Assembly (NCBI GenBank): GCA_030248215.1
Contig: JASANG010003708.1
Span: forward strand, 124,001 to 188,000
From: Enoplolaimus lenunculus
Lineage: Eukaryota; Nematoda; Enoplea; Enoplida; Thoracostomopsidae
Reading direction: 5' to 3'
Length of the DNA: 64,000 nucleotides
Shown in pieces: positions 34,762-46,633 of the stretch; the stretch's first letter is position 1; the number at the start of each line of letters is the position of its first letter. The notes under the pieces were generated by a model that made no database searches, was not told where the DNA came from, and worked only from the letters and a program-made list of their open reading frames with translations. The position numbers and the translations under genes were made by a program.

Positions 34762-35092
34762 ACGTTATACTGAACGTGCTACTGCGATAAATGTCTTAGT
34801 CTAAGTAAAAGGCCCGACGTTGTTTTAACACATTCTATTTTACGAGACCATTACAAGTCCGGTGGTCACTAACGAGGACGTAAAGACATATTGCACTGTT
34901 TTTATATACCATCGCAAACATACACAACAACAGCTCAAACACATGTACGCTTGTATTTTGCTTAATTTTTTACCTTTTTCTCGACTCCCTCGGACAGTTT
35001 CGGAACAAGTCCGCATGAAATTGTACCAACACGCCAGTTGCAACTTTGATTTGTACACAGATCCCTCCCGGGTTGATAGACAAATTTTTACA
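34762..35092 (-). repeat. LTR-like end of the gypsy fossil
   Basis: Upstream (5' in element orientation) LTR-like segment of about 331 bp, recognised by its alignment with the internal copy at 32543-32866. Ends are approximate. Confidence 0.6.
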
Positions 35093-35472
35093 TGGCCCAA
35101 GCTTGTTTCCACACGCTTAGAGCAGTAGGAAACATATCACCACAAGTCGATTAGGCCTGTTTTCTGAAATCTCAAAAATTGATAGATAAAAGCTGCAATC
35201 ACCCAGTTGCTATACTAGGTTTATTCCCTCTGAAACCGCATTGCGAACGAGGTTTCCAATTAAATGCTGTTAGCATATTTTTTGAAGTTTCGCAGGTCTT
35301 GGTTGTAGGGTTACTAAAAGAAATCGTAACAGAGGCCTATATTTCCTAGTTTCTTGTTGCTTCCTTTTTATTGTTGTTCTCTTAGCTAGTGGTATTGAAT
35401 GTAAAGACCTTTATTGTCGGTATTGTTTGTAGGTAGGAATGTGGACTTTAGATCCGTTTGCTAAACAACTGG

Positions 35473-35562
35473 AAGAGTGAGCGTATAGAGCGGGGATCGA
35501 ACCAGCGGAATTTGGATTCCGTGGGGAGCTCTGTATCATCGCGCCACTTAGCCCACCTCGCG
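35473..35562 (-). repeat. tRNA-like segment (SINE head or tRNA pseudogene)
   Basis: Minus strand: box-A-like TGGGCTAAGTGG, a hairpin CGGAATCCAAATTCCG with CCA in the loop position of an anticodon, and box B GGTTCGATCCC. The T-stem has a mismatch and the spacing between arms is wrong for a normal tRNA. A similar box-B context lies at 690-745. A tRNA-derived SINE or a pseudogene is more likely than a functional tRNA-Trp. Confidence 0.4.
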
Positions 35563-35805
35563 CCTCTCCAATTATTCTTTGCATCGACTATATATGTCGA
35601 CCCTATGCTGCCGGCAAGCATACTGCACAATATGCTTTGCATATTTTGCATATGCACCTAGACAAGCAGGTGTCACATGCTTATATCTACATTATTAAAA
35701 CCGAAACGCTCCACGTACGTATTTGTCACCGTTCCGGCATGGAACAAAGTTTCATCTCGATATCATGGCGAAAAAAGACATCCCAATCTGGTATTTAACT
35801 TGCCG

Positions 35806-35950
35806 GATGTCTGCGTATGTAGTGCCTTCATATACAGCAGCAGTAAAAACAAGGAAGAACCAAGATGTATGTGTATAATGTTGAGGTTCCAATAAGGCAT
35901 AAAACAGAAAAACTCAGCAGTTGATTGTGAGGCGGCGTGGCTCAGTGGAT
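35806..35950. repeat. Dispersed repeat with tRNA-like box A, copy 2
   Basis: Second copy of the repeat at 29140-29335, ending GGCGTGGCTCAGTGGATA, a better box A match than copy 1. The similarity stops right after the box. Confidence 0.45.
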
Positions 35951-36087
35951 AATAAAAAATTCGATAGCTGCTCCTGCATTTAAAAATTAATTGTAACCAT
36001 CATTTGTATTTTTTTCCAACTTTTTTCAGTCATACATGTAACTAGTATACGTAGTGGCACACATGTGAAACTTTCAAGTATATATAC

Positions 36088-36390
36088 CAGGGTTCCACCG
36101 AAATTCCTGTAAAAATTCAATTCATATTCCTGTATTCTAAGATGCAGGAACCGGAATTTTTATGGTATTGTAGGAAATTATTTATAATCATTTAAATATT
36201 GAAAACTTTGTGTTTTAAAAGAATTATTTCGAAATGATTTTTTTTGCAATGAGTTCAATTTTATGAATAAGCTGTTCTGATTGCTGAAAACTTGCTTGCG
36301 CCATCTTTTGGCAGGTTTCCTAAAAAATCCAATAGTAATTTGGGTGACGAAACATTTCAAATTTCGGTTCCTGTTCCGGTTCAATCCATC
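36088..36390. mobile_element. hAT-like MITE, degraded
   Basis: Begins CAGGGTTCCACCGAAATTCC, has AGATGCAGGAACCGGAATTT as in 43494-43817, and ends near CCTGTTCCGGTTCAATCC. The right end is degraded and no target duplication is visible. Confidence 0.55.
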
Positions 36391-36875
36391 GCATTGCAAA
36401 AGCTGAGCATGCGTGCAACTACATTTTCTATATTTCATTACAGCTCGAACATATTTATGCGTAATTAACATTAATGCAATTCTGTACGTAAATATACAAA
36501 GATCAAGTTATTGTTGAAAGTTTACTGTACATAGTTATGTTATTCCTATACTCGATTTCTGCTCCCCTGTTTGGTCGCCTTATCTTCTTAATGATATAAA
36601 AAATTTAAAAAGTTCAACGGTATTTTACACGCCGTCTCTTTTGTAGACTGTCATTTCCAAAATCTTGCTATTTGACAGACTGTCCGTGCTGCAGCTAGAT
36701 CCCCTGGAGATGCGAAGGCTTAAATCTGATCTCGTATTCGGTTATAAAATAATCTCTAATGATATTGATCTGAAATGTTCAAATTTTTTTCTCTAGACTG
36801 CGTGTAATAGTGACAATTTTCGATGTAGGAAACGGAAGTAAAACTGCTTTACGGCGCAGCTAACTTTAACAATGT

Positions 36876-37322
36876 CTAATATGCAAAATCGTTTCGGTCT
36901 TTGTGTGATACGGGCAATGGGCATTGGGACGGTTTCAATTGGATTAGTCTTGCTTTAGAACAAACATGTTGAAAATATATCAAATCTCTCGCATCTGGTT
37001 TAACTTTATAAACAGATAGAACGAAATTTTCGTTAAATATGATGCAAGAGCAGTCACGACACAACACAACCAGGATGCAGCGGCTGGCTGCTATCATTGA
37101 ATCTTGTCTGTTCCGCGATTGTATACACATGATCAGACACGCGTATATTATATGGGTGAGATCCTCGGTGCTTTGCGCGCGCCAGATTGTTGCTGTGGAG
37201 CAAATTAGAATTATTCTCCTATACCGCATAGCTAAATCTGTGTTGTTCAATGTATTGTTTATGTTAAGCATTAAACAATTAAGTGTATATCGTAATTTAT
37301 TTGTTTCTTTCAGCATACACAC
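36876..37322 (-). CDS. Unassigned open reading frame, 148 codons, next to PRPF31
   Basis: An open frame on the minus strand whose first ATG lies 46 bp from the start codon of PRPF31, in head-to-head arrangement. The translation is Cys/Ile-rich with no domain I recognise and no repeat match in the window. The overlapping plus-strand frame (37039-37353) is also open, which weakens the case. It could be a small divergent gene, an exon, or chance. Confidence 0.2.
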   Translation of the reverse strand: MCMLKETNKLRYTLNCLMLNINNTLNNTDLAMRYRRIILICSTATIWRAQSTEDLTHIIYACLIMCIQSRNRQDSMIAASRCILVVLCRDCSCIIFNENFVLSVYKVKPDARDLIYFQHVCSKARLIQLKPSQCPLPVSHKDRNDFAY

Positions 37323-37368
37323 ATACTTATATACATACGTTTATGTAAACTAAAATAATATAAGCCAA

Positions 37369-40300
37369 ATGTCTTTGGCAGAAGAATTGTTAGCTGATCT
37401 GGAAGACGTAAGTTAAACTAACAATATTAGTGGTAAATGAAACGCAATTTCGTGTTTAATTATCGTGTTTATGCATTTTGTAAAATTTTAGTCGTAATTT
37501 GAATCTGGGTAAGTACGTCTACACGTTTTTATCCACATTTTTATTACTTACTTCTTTCGCTGCTTTTTACTGACTGACCTATAATTGTATCGGTGCCTGA
37601 CTCTATACGTACGTAATACTATACATATCTTGTTTTTCATAAACTCGACGGTAGGCATGGACCGGACTCCGGGGATGGGAGTATCGGTCTCGGCAAACCT
37701 CGGTATTTGGCAGGTCTCGGACTCGGTCTTGCTTTTTGAGTCGGCGGTTTGGAACCGAGACTACAAGTCGAGGATTAAGCAAATGTATATGATTGTATTG
37801 TTGAAGTAAGTGATGGCAGATAAATAAAAATTTTCTGCGAAATTATGAAATATCATAGTTAGCAATAATTACCAGCAGATATTCTGAAAAAACACAAAAA
37901 GCTACGAAAAATCCAACAACTATAAAAACCCAAAAAAACTACGAAAAAAGCATTAGAAATATATAGTACATTTTGAAAATTTCAATTTTTTCGGTGATGT
38001 ACAAAAGTTGTGACCGAGGCCGAGGTTTTTGGCCAGTATTGGTAATCAAGTCTCGGTTTTTAACCGAAACCGCCCATTCCTTCCGGACTCAGTAGCAGGA
38101 AACGCAGGGGTTGTGTTTTAATAAATCAGTCACAAATAATACTCACTTCATTTCTCAATGCCTTTCATAGTGTGTGCTGAACTGGTTATTGAAACACAAG
38201 ACTTTCCTGTCAACGATACCTTCTTTTAACCGTATGGTATTACAACCTCGAAAATTAATGTTTTTTTATATCATGCGCGTTTTGTTATAGGTCGGAGGAG
38301 ATGAAGCAACAGAAGATGCCCTGCAGGCAGAATTATTGAAAGACACCGAAATTGACGAGGTTATGGATGATGATGAAGCTGAAGAAAGAGGTTTGTTCTT
38401 CGGATTGTAATGTTTTAGAATTAGAAAACTCTCCAAAAATCTTTTTTGTCTTTTATTTATTGAGGAATCTTTTTAATTTTATCCCAATTTTTAAAAAATT
38501 CTATTTTTTCTTTCACCTCGCAAAGCAACAGTGTTGCAAGAATTCTATGAGATTCCATTTTAATTTCCTGGGAATGAAAGTATTATAGTTCATAATTTAG
38601 TTGCATTAAGTAGGTCTGCGATATATACTGGTAGAAAACGTATCAGTAATCGAATATCTAGAAATTGATATATCAAGGAAAGCAATTTTACATTCCTCTT
38701 CAGTTTCAATTGTAAACTCAATTTCTGGATGTTGGTTGTAAAAATATTTAAAAATGTTTTCGCCGAATAAAAATTATTAAATATAACAAAAGTATCGTCA
38801 ACGTAACGACGATAAAGTTTGGTCTAAAATTTTCACGTGTTTCAGAAAGAACTTTTGTTTCGAAATGAACTATAAACACGTTGGCTAGAGCTGGACCCAG
38901 GGGTGAACCCATAGCGACACCATCAACTTGCTTGTATACTTTACATTAAACAAAAAGTTAACATCAGCAGTACAAATTTTAATGGCTTTAATTCGCAGAT
39001 CGTGTGGCACAATGGACGGAAGCGTACCAGAGGTGACGGCCTGCGAAATAATATCTATAGTTTCCAAAAGTGGTGTGTTAGTAAAAAGCAAGTATTTAAT
39101 CAACTGTATACTCACACTGTACTAAGATATTTCAAAATACCGTCGATTCAACGACCAAGATTATGGATAACGAAAATAGAGAATATTCCATCAATAACCC
39201 GGCACAGTCAGGTTGTCATCTATAATAAATATGTATGTATAGTTCGAACTCAACTTTTAATTTGTGTATCCAGAAAGCTTTTGGCAGAGTTTGACCGCAT
39301 ATTCGGCTCCAGCAAAAAGTCAGAGTCCACATCCGCAAAAGCTGAAATGCTGCGTATATTAAATTGCTGATTATGCGTAAAAATACAAATTATGTCATTC
39401 AAGTGGTTCTGAAAGTAGAATTACATCTGGGTTCGCGTATTCTGGGTATCTTCGCCAAAAAATTCCGGGTGCAAGTTTTTGTTCCAAAGATTTTTGGTCC
39501 GGGTTTTTACAGCAAGCCATCTCGGGTCCGCGCATTACGTAAATACCTGGACAAAATTTCCGAAATAAAGTTATTTGTGTAGCAAAACTAGCTTGGTGAG
39601 TTTTACATCTCGCGTCTACACTCTGAACTGTACTACCGTAGCAAATTTGTATAAGCTACAGATTTTATCAGATGGTTGCACCCTGCTAATCTGTGAAATA
39701 CATTTGAGACAAAACACTCCCGACATGTCTTACAACAAATATCTTCTGTCGTGCGTAAAACAAACTGAAGAATGAAAACGTTACATAAACAGGCTTCCTC
39801 TTTAAGTAATGAAAAACTTACGTACATGTACTTGAATTGTGAATTTCGATTGCAAACGCTTAAATGGTTAGAATAAATGGGATGCAGAGACATGACGTGT
39901 CTGATTTTAAGTTATCAATTCGATATTTTTCTAAGTGAAAGATTGCTTGGTAAACTATTACTATTAATCAAAGGTCCATGAACCAGGGATGGGCAGTCTC
40001 GGTCTCGGTAAGTCTCGGGATTTGGAGGCAATTCAAAACAGATGAAAATATTCAAAAGTTTTGTTAAAAAATCTTATTTTTATTTTGGGTAACGGTTAAA
40101 AATGTACCGAAACCGAGACCAAAAATCTTCGTGTCTGTAGGTTGGGTCTCGGTCTCGCTTTTTTGACCGAGACCGCCCTTCCCTGCCAGAAACATCTTAG
40201 ATGAAGCCATAAGGTCCTTCCTTTCTGTAAAAAATTGGATTCATTTTTATTTTTATGGTATTAAAAACTCCGGGTCCGGGTTAGACCCGAAAAGAAATGC

Positions 40301-43300
40301 GGGTCCGGGTTTTAGTTTTAAAAGATTCCCGGGTCCGGGTTTTTATTTTTTAAGATTTCGGTCCTGGTTTTTCGTCTGGAAAAATCGGGGTTCGAATCGG
40401 GTATATATTTCGAATTATTGCAACTCTACCTGAAAGCATATATAACACTGAACTTTATGCAAGTACAAAACTCCAGTTTCTGCAATAAATTTTTCTTGTT
40501 TCGTGAAATGTGTGCTTAATATCCGGCTCTGGAATTAGTATCTGGTCGGAGTGTTGCACTTTGACATATCCCAGTGTGGCAACAGAAATTCAGATTCCGT
40601 TTCAGATCCAGCAAAAGTTTAAAAAAATATTTTTTCGGAACCTTTAAGTATCTGTGCTTCGAAATTTGTATTTTTGAAATTGAAATGGAACTGGTGATGT
40701 ACCGATGCTATAATTTTTGCGATGCCGATGCCGTTTATTTTTAAATTTTTCCAACGCCGATTCTACTTTGAATGCAGGATGTTAAAGAACTGATTGAGTA
40801 TGACTATAACCTTAACCACAATAAACGACTATAGTTTTATGAGAACGGAATACAGTTTTAATTTTATTTAACACTTTTATTTATATAAAGTGATTTTTCA
40901 ACGTGGAGGTACGAATTCGGAATCTTATTTGGCAAAATCGCATTCGATTCCTGATTCGAATTCATAATCGGTACATACGGGGGTCGCGTGTCACACTGGC
41001 ATGTACGTGGCGTTCAACAATTTTGTCAACGTATAGAATTGCATTTCTCATTTCATATTTGTTTCCACTGTGTTCGTTTCTTTATCATACACTTTGAAGT
41101 TTTACCGTGTGTATGCTGCAGTAAAGTGACATTGAAAAATGGCAACTTCAGCCGCATAAATGTGACTGTTCATTTCTAAAAGAATGTCCGCTAAAACTGT
41201 GTATTTTGGTTTTATGTACAGCATCTATATCTGCATACTGTTTAAAGCTATTATGTCTATCTGATTTATTAATATAATAAAGGGAATGTTTATAATTTTG
41301 ATTTGCCGTGTCTGATTCTTTACAGATAGAGGTTCCGACGAATATGAACGCGTGACACAGGTTGCACGACTTAGGGATTCTGAACAGTTCAAATCCATTA
41401 TGGCTCGTATTGATGAAGCAGTTGTTGAACAGGGCAGTGACAAACAGGTAAGTCGTGTAAAATTGTGAAAATGCATTAAGATGCTATATATGGCAGACTT
41501 AGGGATGGAAGCCTCAATCTCAGTTTTCAGTCTCGAAAGTTTTAAATTTATAGTTTGAGAGTCGGTATTAGTTCTAGTGGAGGTGTGAACTATGTAAAAA
41601 CTTTGGTTTAATTCAGTAAAACATTAGATTAAGCTCTGAATCATAGCGAATAGTGGCTAAATTTTTTGGTTGGTGACTTCCTAATTCGCAAATTTATTGC
41701 GCGGTTGGTTTGTTAAAATTTAGTGTGCAAGTGGACATGGGCGGTTATATACATTGCAAATATAAAAGTGTGTGCCCCTGTAGTAGGCGTAATCCACACT
41801 GTTCCATACTGCTGTACGTTACAACTTTTCCGCTATGACCTGCTTAACAGTCACAAAGGTCTCTCGTTTGCACACAAGGTACAAAATGTAACTGAACCAA
41901 ATTTTTGCAGCATTTTGGGCGACTAAGATGTAATTGGGTTTGAGTGGTAATTGCTTGACGTCTTAAGACCAGCTCTACTTGTCCTGAGAAAACTACCGAC
42001 ATTCAGACTTCGAAATTTAAAACTTTCTCTAAATTTTCGGTGGTGGATCACAAATTTTCCGAGATGCAAAAATATCTATATTCGGTCTTAAGTACATAGT
42101 CTCAGTCTCAACTTTTCCATTGAGATTCCCATTCCTGAATTAAAGAAGTGGCTTATGCAGAATTGTCTTTCTTAACGATGTAATCGCGATTTTAAGACTT
42201 AGTTGTAATAACATTAGTTGATCATATGTAGCAACCTGAACATTAGGTTTGTGCCGCCTCACTGGGGTAGTTATACAGCGACATGTAGCGTCAAGCTGCT
42301 TGCCGCTGAAACTCACTGGGCTGCGGCATTGGAATTCTCTTCGTAATATACAGTATATTTTAGCTTCTGTTGGAAACATTGAAGTTGTGTTGTATTTTGT
42401 TCTGATCTGACCAACGGTTTTTGCTATTCTCGATAATATGTTTAGTGTTTTATAGTTTTTATACACTACTAGAGGCTAGTTATCTATCAGTATGTAGCGG
42501 AGATGTAAAGATTACTGGGATTGTTTAAAGATCGCTTTCAAGTCTTGCTTTGCTTTTTGCGTCAAAAGTTCTGTAACACGAAATTGAAACGTATTCGAAA
42601 CTATGCTTTGCGCACGTATGTATATTTAGGATTCTATTGAGTTCTGGTTAACAACTTGCGAAAATATTTTATTTTTGTGTTCCATCGCTTGAATAACGCA
42701 ACGCGAATTTTCTTGAAGCATTTGTATGTAATGCGAATTTTCTTACTAGCAGAGTGCGACGGAACCCAAAACTTACCGGAGCTGGAATTGGATATCCAGT
42801 CGCACCATACGTATCAGTGCAAAAAGAATTATAATTTTAACACTAGTTAACAGACGAAATATATGAATGTTTTGTTCAAGTTTGTTTAGTGTTTAGCTTT
42901 AGGATTTTCAACTGTGCATGCGTTATATTTATAGATTATTGGTCCTGTAGACAGTGATCCGAAGTATCAACTGATTGTGGACGCTAATAACATAACAGTC
43001 AATATCGATCATGAATTAAACGTTATTCACAAGTTTGTTCGTGATAAGTACAACAAACGATTCCCTGAACTGGAATCGCTGGTGCCATCGTGTCTGGAGT
43101 ACATCGGGTGCGTGCGCGAATTGGGTAAGCAATTTCACTTGTAACTGAAATTTGACATGTAAAATATCGTTTGAAATACATCCATGTAGGTTAGGTCTCA
43201 AAAAAAAATACCCTGGACACGTGGGCTTTGAAACTGTGTTAAATTTTTGGATGAGCCAAGGCCCATATTCTCAAAACACGTATAACACCTATCACCAGTT

Positions 43301-46300
43301 ACCGATAGGTTTTAATTCCAGATCTCAAAATTCGGTTAGGGCAAATTAAGTGTGAAAATGCGGCGAATTTGGAACCTCACCATTCATTTTGTTAAAACAT
43401 ACTGGACTTATTACCTACGGTGATAGCGTGTTGCACACATTTTAGATTACGGGCCGTAGTTGGATTCACAGTGTAGTTTTAGTGAGTATAAAGCAGGGTT
43501 CAACCGGAATTCATTCCTGTTCCTGTTCTTTTTCTTGAATTCAAAGATGCAGGAACCGGAATTTTTTTACGGTTTTGTGGCAAATCACTTGTAAGCATTT
43601 GAATATTGGAAACTTTGTCTTTTAAAATTTTACTTCGAAACTAATGTTTTTTGCAATTCAATTTTGTAAACACTGTTGCTGATGTGTTTTCGCAAAACTT
43701 GGTGGTAACTGAAAATTCGCTAGTTTCTAAAAATGTCCAGTAGTAATTTTCTGTGCTGAAAATTGTTTCAAATTCCTGTTAATGTTCCGGCAAAATTTAG
43801 TTCCTGTTGCAACCCTGGTATAATGCGTTTTTTGCGTAGCATTGGAAGGAAAGCATCATAAAAGTTGTATTTAAATTCTGAGTATGTGAATGGTTGCATA
43901 TTAAGCGCTATGCACTGTTGCTGCAAATTTTAGGTAATGATATTTTGGAAAAGTCCAAAAATAACGACGTCCTGCAGAATATTCTTTTGCCGGCGACGGT
44001 AATTGTTGTTAGTGTAACTGCATCAACAACACAAGGTGAACCGCTGTCAGAAGGTGAACTACGGGTAATCGATGAAGCGTGCGAAATGTGCATTGAGTTG
44101 AACAAAAGTCGAATTCGAATATTTGAATTTATTGAATCTCATATGACGTTTGTGGCACCAAATTTAACAGGAACCATCGGTTCGAATACTGCAGCGAAAC
44201 TTCTGGGCGCTGGTGGTGGTATTGCCCAGCTAGCGCGTATGCCTTCGTCCAACATTTTAGTGCTTGGTGCGCAAAAACGAACGCTAACTGGATTTAGGTG
44301 AGGTTTTGTGGAGGGGATGGGGTATGAGGTGCAACCGGAGACTTAAAATTCCGCAGTCATATTTTTATGGCATTTTTAAACAGAATGTGCTTAATTTAAT
44401 CATACCAGCTTCATGTTACTTTACTTGCCGCGGTCTTGATAGTCTTTTTTTGCCATATAGAATTCATATATACTAGTTAAGTATCTGACGTTCTAGAACA
44501 CCTGATCGATGATCGTTTTTGCCGAAAAAAGAAATCCGGTTGTACACTGATATGAAAAATGTACTGTTTGGCACAGCCAGTCATGTTGTTTTCTTTTTTA
44601 AGTTGAAAGCTAAAGCCGGCTAAAGGCAGACGATAAACATTTCTTTAAGCAAAAAACTATTTTGTCGAGAATTTTAGGAAGCCTTTTTATCGGAATTTTG
44701 TATCGTATTTTTAGTACAACAGCAATTCAACCGCACACTGGGTTTTTGTACTATTCGCCGCTCGTATCTACGTTACCGCCAGATTTGCGAAGACATGGAG
44801 CACGACTTGCCGCTGGAAAATGTACGCTTGCGATACGGATTGATGCAGCGAATTCCGACCCTCAGGGCAATGCTGGGCGGCGGCTGCGTGAAGAACTTGA
44901 GACGAAATTTGAAAAAATTCAGGAACCACCACCTGTGAAGCAGGTAGATCACGAAACGAATGAGTGTTGGATTGGAAAGAATGGTGTATAGTTATGTCAG
45001 CCGTCATTTTCTGATAGTCAGGCATGTTTACGCGATCGTTGCTATTGTTATATCTAAATTTTATTTTCAGGTCAAAGCTTTACCAAAACCTATTGATGCA
45101 CCTAGCAAAAAACGTGGCGGCCGGCGCATGAGAAAGATGAAAGAACGCTTAGGTATGTACCAAGTCAGTTTGTAATCGCCAGGTATATTACCAAAAATAA
45201 ACCAATCAAAAAATTTTATAACGGTTAAAATAAACTATGATATTGCTGAATTCCTAATAAACATATAGTGTTGTTTGGTAGTTTTATAAATGTTTATTAA
45301 ACAGTAAAATCTTTAGAATTCTAAAAATTCATTTGCATTATTTCAGGATTAACCAATGTTCGCCGTTCTACGCAACGAATGACGTTTGGCGAAATTGAAG
45401 AAGACGTTCTCCAAGATAATATTGGGTTTTCTCTTGGAATGCTTAAATCGTCTAGTAAGTTAGTTGTGCACTGGTTTGTCAGCTGTAAAGTTGTTAGATG
45501 GTATTACGGTGCACATACTACGTACTTGGATCAGTACAAGATTGGTGTTAACAATTCGTCGCGGGCAACGCTGACTGCGTACAGTAATCTTTTGGTTTTG
45601 TGCCAATTGGTAGAATTTCTGTGTTTAGATTAATGGCGAAATAAATTTCAAAATGTCAGGGTGGCCTTAGTTGCAAATGTCTTCTGTGTAAAGACGTATT
45701 CGAGGATATTCTAACTTTTTCGGGCACTATTTTCTGGAAATAATATATGCTTCAGGTGGAGGTCGGATTCGAGCGCCACAGGTCGACGAAAAGACTAGAG
45801 CGAGAATGAGCAAAACACTTAGCCGTTCAGTACATCAAAAGCCAAGTACGCACGGTGGCACAACATCTGTAAGAAAGCATGGCAGTAGTAAGTTTGCTTT
45901 TGTTGTAATTTTTGTTCAGAGTTACTTCACAGATATTTTTGAGTTCGGTATGCGGTATGCGGTTGTGTGCAATTTGAAGGTTGACGTGGAAACATTATGT
46001 TTAAGATGATTCTATTTATAGTGATATAGAACACTGCCTCAACTTTTTCTTTGTCGATTTCAAGTTTAGTTTTGAAAACGTACAGAAAACACATTTCGCA
46101 TTACGCGAAAATATAAGTCATGGTTACGTATTGGATGTGTTTTAAAAAGCAACACTGATAAACAATTTGAATCCATTTAATAAAGTCCAGTTAGCACTGA
46201 TACGCAGACAAACATAAAATGCTATCCAATTATAAGCTGGTGACTACCTAACGAAGTTCCGATGACCTTTTCTTGCAACAAAGTATGCACTTAATGATCA

Positions 46301-46633
46301 GTGTTTGTGAAAACTTGCAGTTCTGTTCTGTTCTTAACGTCTTTTAACACTTTGGTGGCTCCGCGCTAGTCATTTGCTTAAATACGTATGTACCGTATCA
46401 TTTCTTTTGTAGTTACCTCTGGGACTGCGTCGTCCGTTACTTTTACGCCAGTTCAAGGCTTGGAAATTGTAAATCCGCAAGCGACGGAAAGGACGGCGGC
46501 AATCGCAGATGGAACGGCGTCAAACTATTTTTCGCCCACTGGAGCATTCTTCAAAACGCCAATTGTGCCAACAGCTGTAGCAAGGAAAGCCGCGGCTGCA
46601 AGGGTTTCGACCACGGTGGCCAAGGGGGATTGA
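37369..46633 (+). CDS. PRPF31: Pre-mRNA splicing factor PRPF31 (U4 snRNP 61K protein)
   Basis: Ten exons: 37369-37407, 38291-38390, 41326-41447, 42935-43124, 43934-44297, 44715-44943, 45071-45152, 45347-45454, 45756-45887, 46413-46633; 528 residues (human 499). It binds the 15.5K-U4 snRNA complex and is needed for U4/U6.U5 tri-snRNP assembly in the nucleus. Seen: start MSLAEELLADLED; acidic N-region; NOSIC/coiled-coil region with YQLIVDANNITVNIDHELN and IHKFVRDKYNKRFPELESL; Nop domain with VVSVTASTTQG, FVAPNLTGTIGSNTAAKLLG and LGAQKRTLTGF; YYSPLVSTLPPDLRRHGARL; basic KKRGGRRMRKMKERLG; TASSVTFTPVQGLEIVNPQ near the end. All phases agree. AATAAA at 46908 is a likely polyadenylation signal. Introns 1-4 carry transposon remnants. 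Confidence 0.96.
37670..38082. mobile_element. hAT-like MITE with perfect target duplication
   Basis: 413 bp; left end CGGGGATGGGAGTATCGGTC, right end complement AAGGAATGGGCGGTTTCGGT. It is flanked by identical CCGGACTC (37662-37669 and 38083-38090). Same broad family as 39984-40185 (TCTCGGTCTCGG motifs). In PRPF31 intron 1. Confidence 0.85.
38600..39125 (-). mobile_element. Penelope-like retroelement fragment (broken)
   Basis: Minus-strand pieces of a Penelope-type reverse transcriptase: FTNTPLLETIDIISQAVTSG, then KICTADVNFLFN, then VYKQVDGVAMGSPLGPALAN and VFIVHFETK. These motifs in this order are typical of Penelope-like elements. The fragment is truncated and in more than one frame. It lies in PRPF31 intron 2 in antisense orientation. 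Confidence 0.75.
39984..40185. mobile_element. hAT-like MITE (CAGGGATGGGCAGTCTCGGT ends)
   Basis: 202 bp; ends CAGGGATGGGCAGTCTCGGT and ACCGAGACCGCCCTTCCCTG. Flanks CCATGAAC and CCAGAAAC match at 6 of 8. In PRPF31 intron 2. Confidence 0.8.
40690..40981. mobile_element. Degraded hAT-like MITE related to 27165-27295
   Basis: TGGTGATGTACCGATGC at the left and AATCGGTACATACGG at the right are inverted and resemble the GGGATGTGCCGAT ends of 27165-27295. No clear duplication. PRPF31 intron 2. Confidence 0.4.
41510..42137. mobile_element. Degraded hAT-like MITE in PRPF31 intron 3
   Basis: Left TAGGGATGGAAGCCTCAATC and right TCCATTGAGATTCCCATTCC (inverted) recall the CAGGGATGGGCAGTCTCGGT family. 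Limits are approximate. Confidence 0.5.
43494..43817. mobile_element. hAT-like MITE (CAGGGTTCAACCGGAATT ends)
   Basis: 324 bp; left CAGGGTTCAACCGGAATTCA, right CCTGTTGCAACCCTG. Flanks GTATAAAG and GTATAATG match at 7 of 8. In PRPF31 intron 4. Confidence 0.8.

Larger units (their letters stand above)
30860..35092 (-). mobile_element. Ty3/gypsy LTR retroelement fossil (broken)
   Basis: Remnants of an LTR element in minus orientation, in the expected order: an LTR-like end at 34762-35092, a gag-like region with a zinc-knuckle remnant (about 34750-33730), reverse transcriptase (about 33300-32300, split by a second LTR copy), RNase H (about 32160-31730), and a short stretch at 30860-31140 resembling the tail after integrase. 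It resembles the gypsy-type elements common in nematodes. It is clearly broken, with many breaks, and at least two later insertions lie in it (32543-32866 and 34239-34632). Old, no longer active. Confidence 0.75.
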
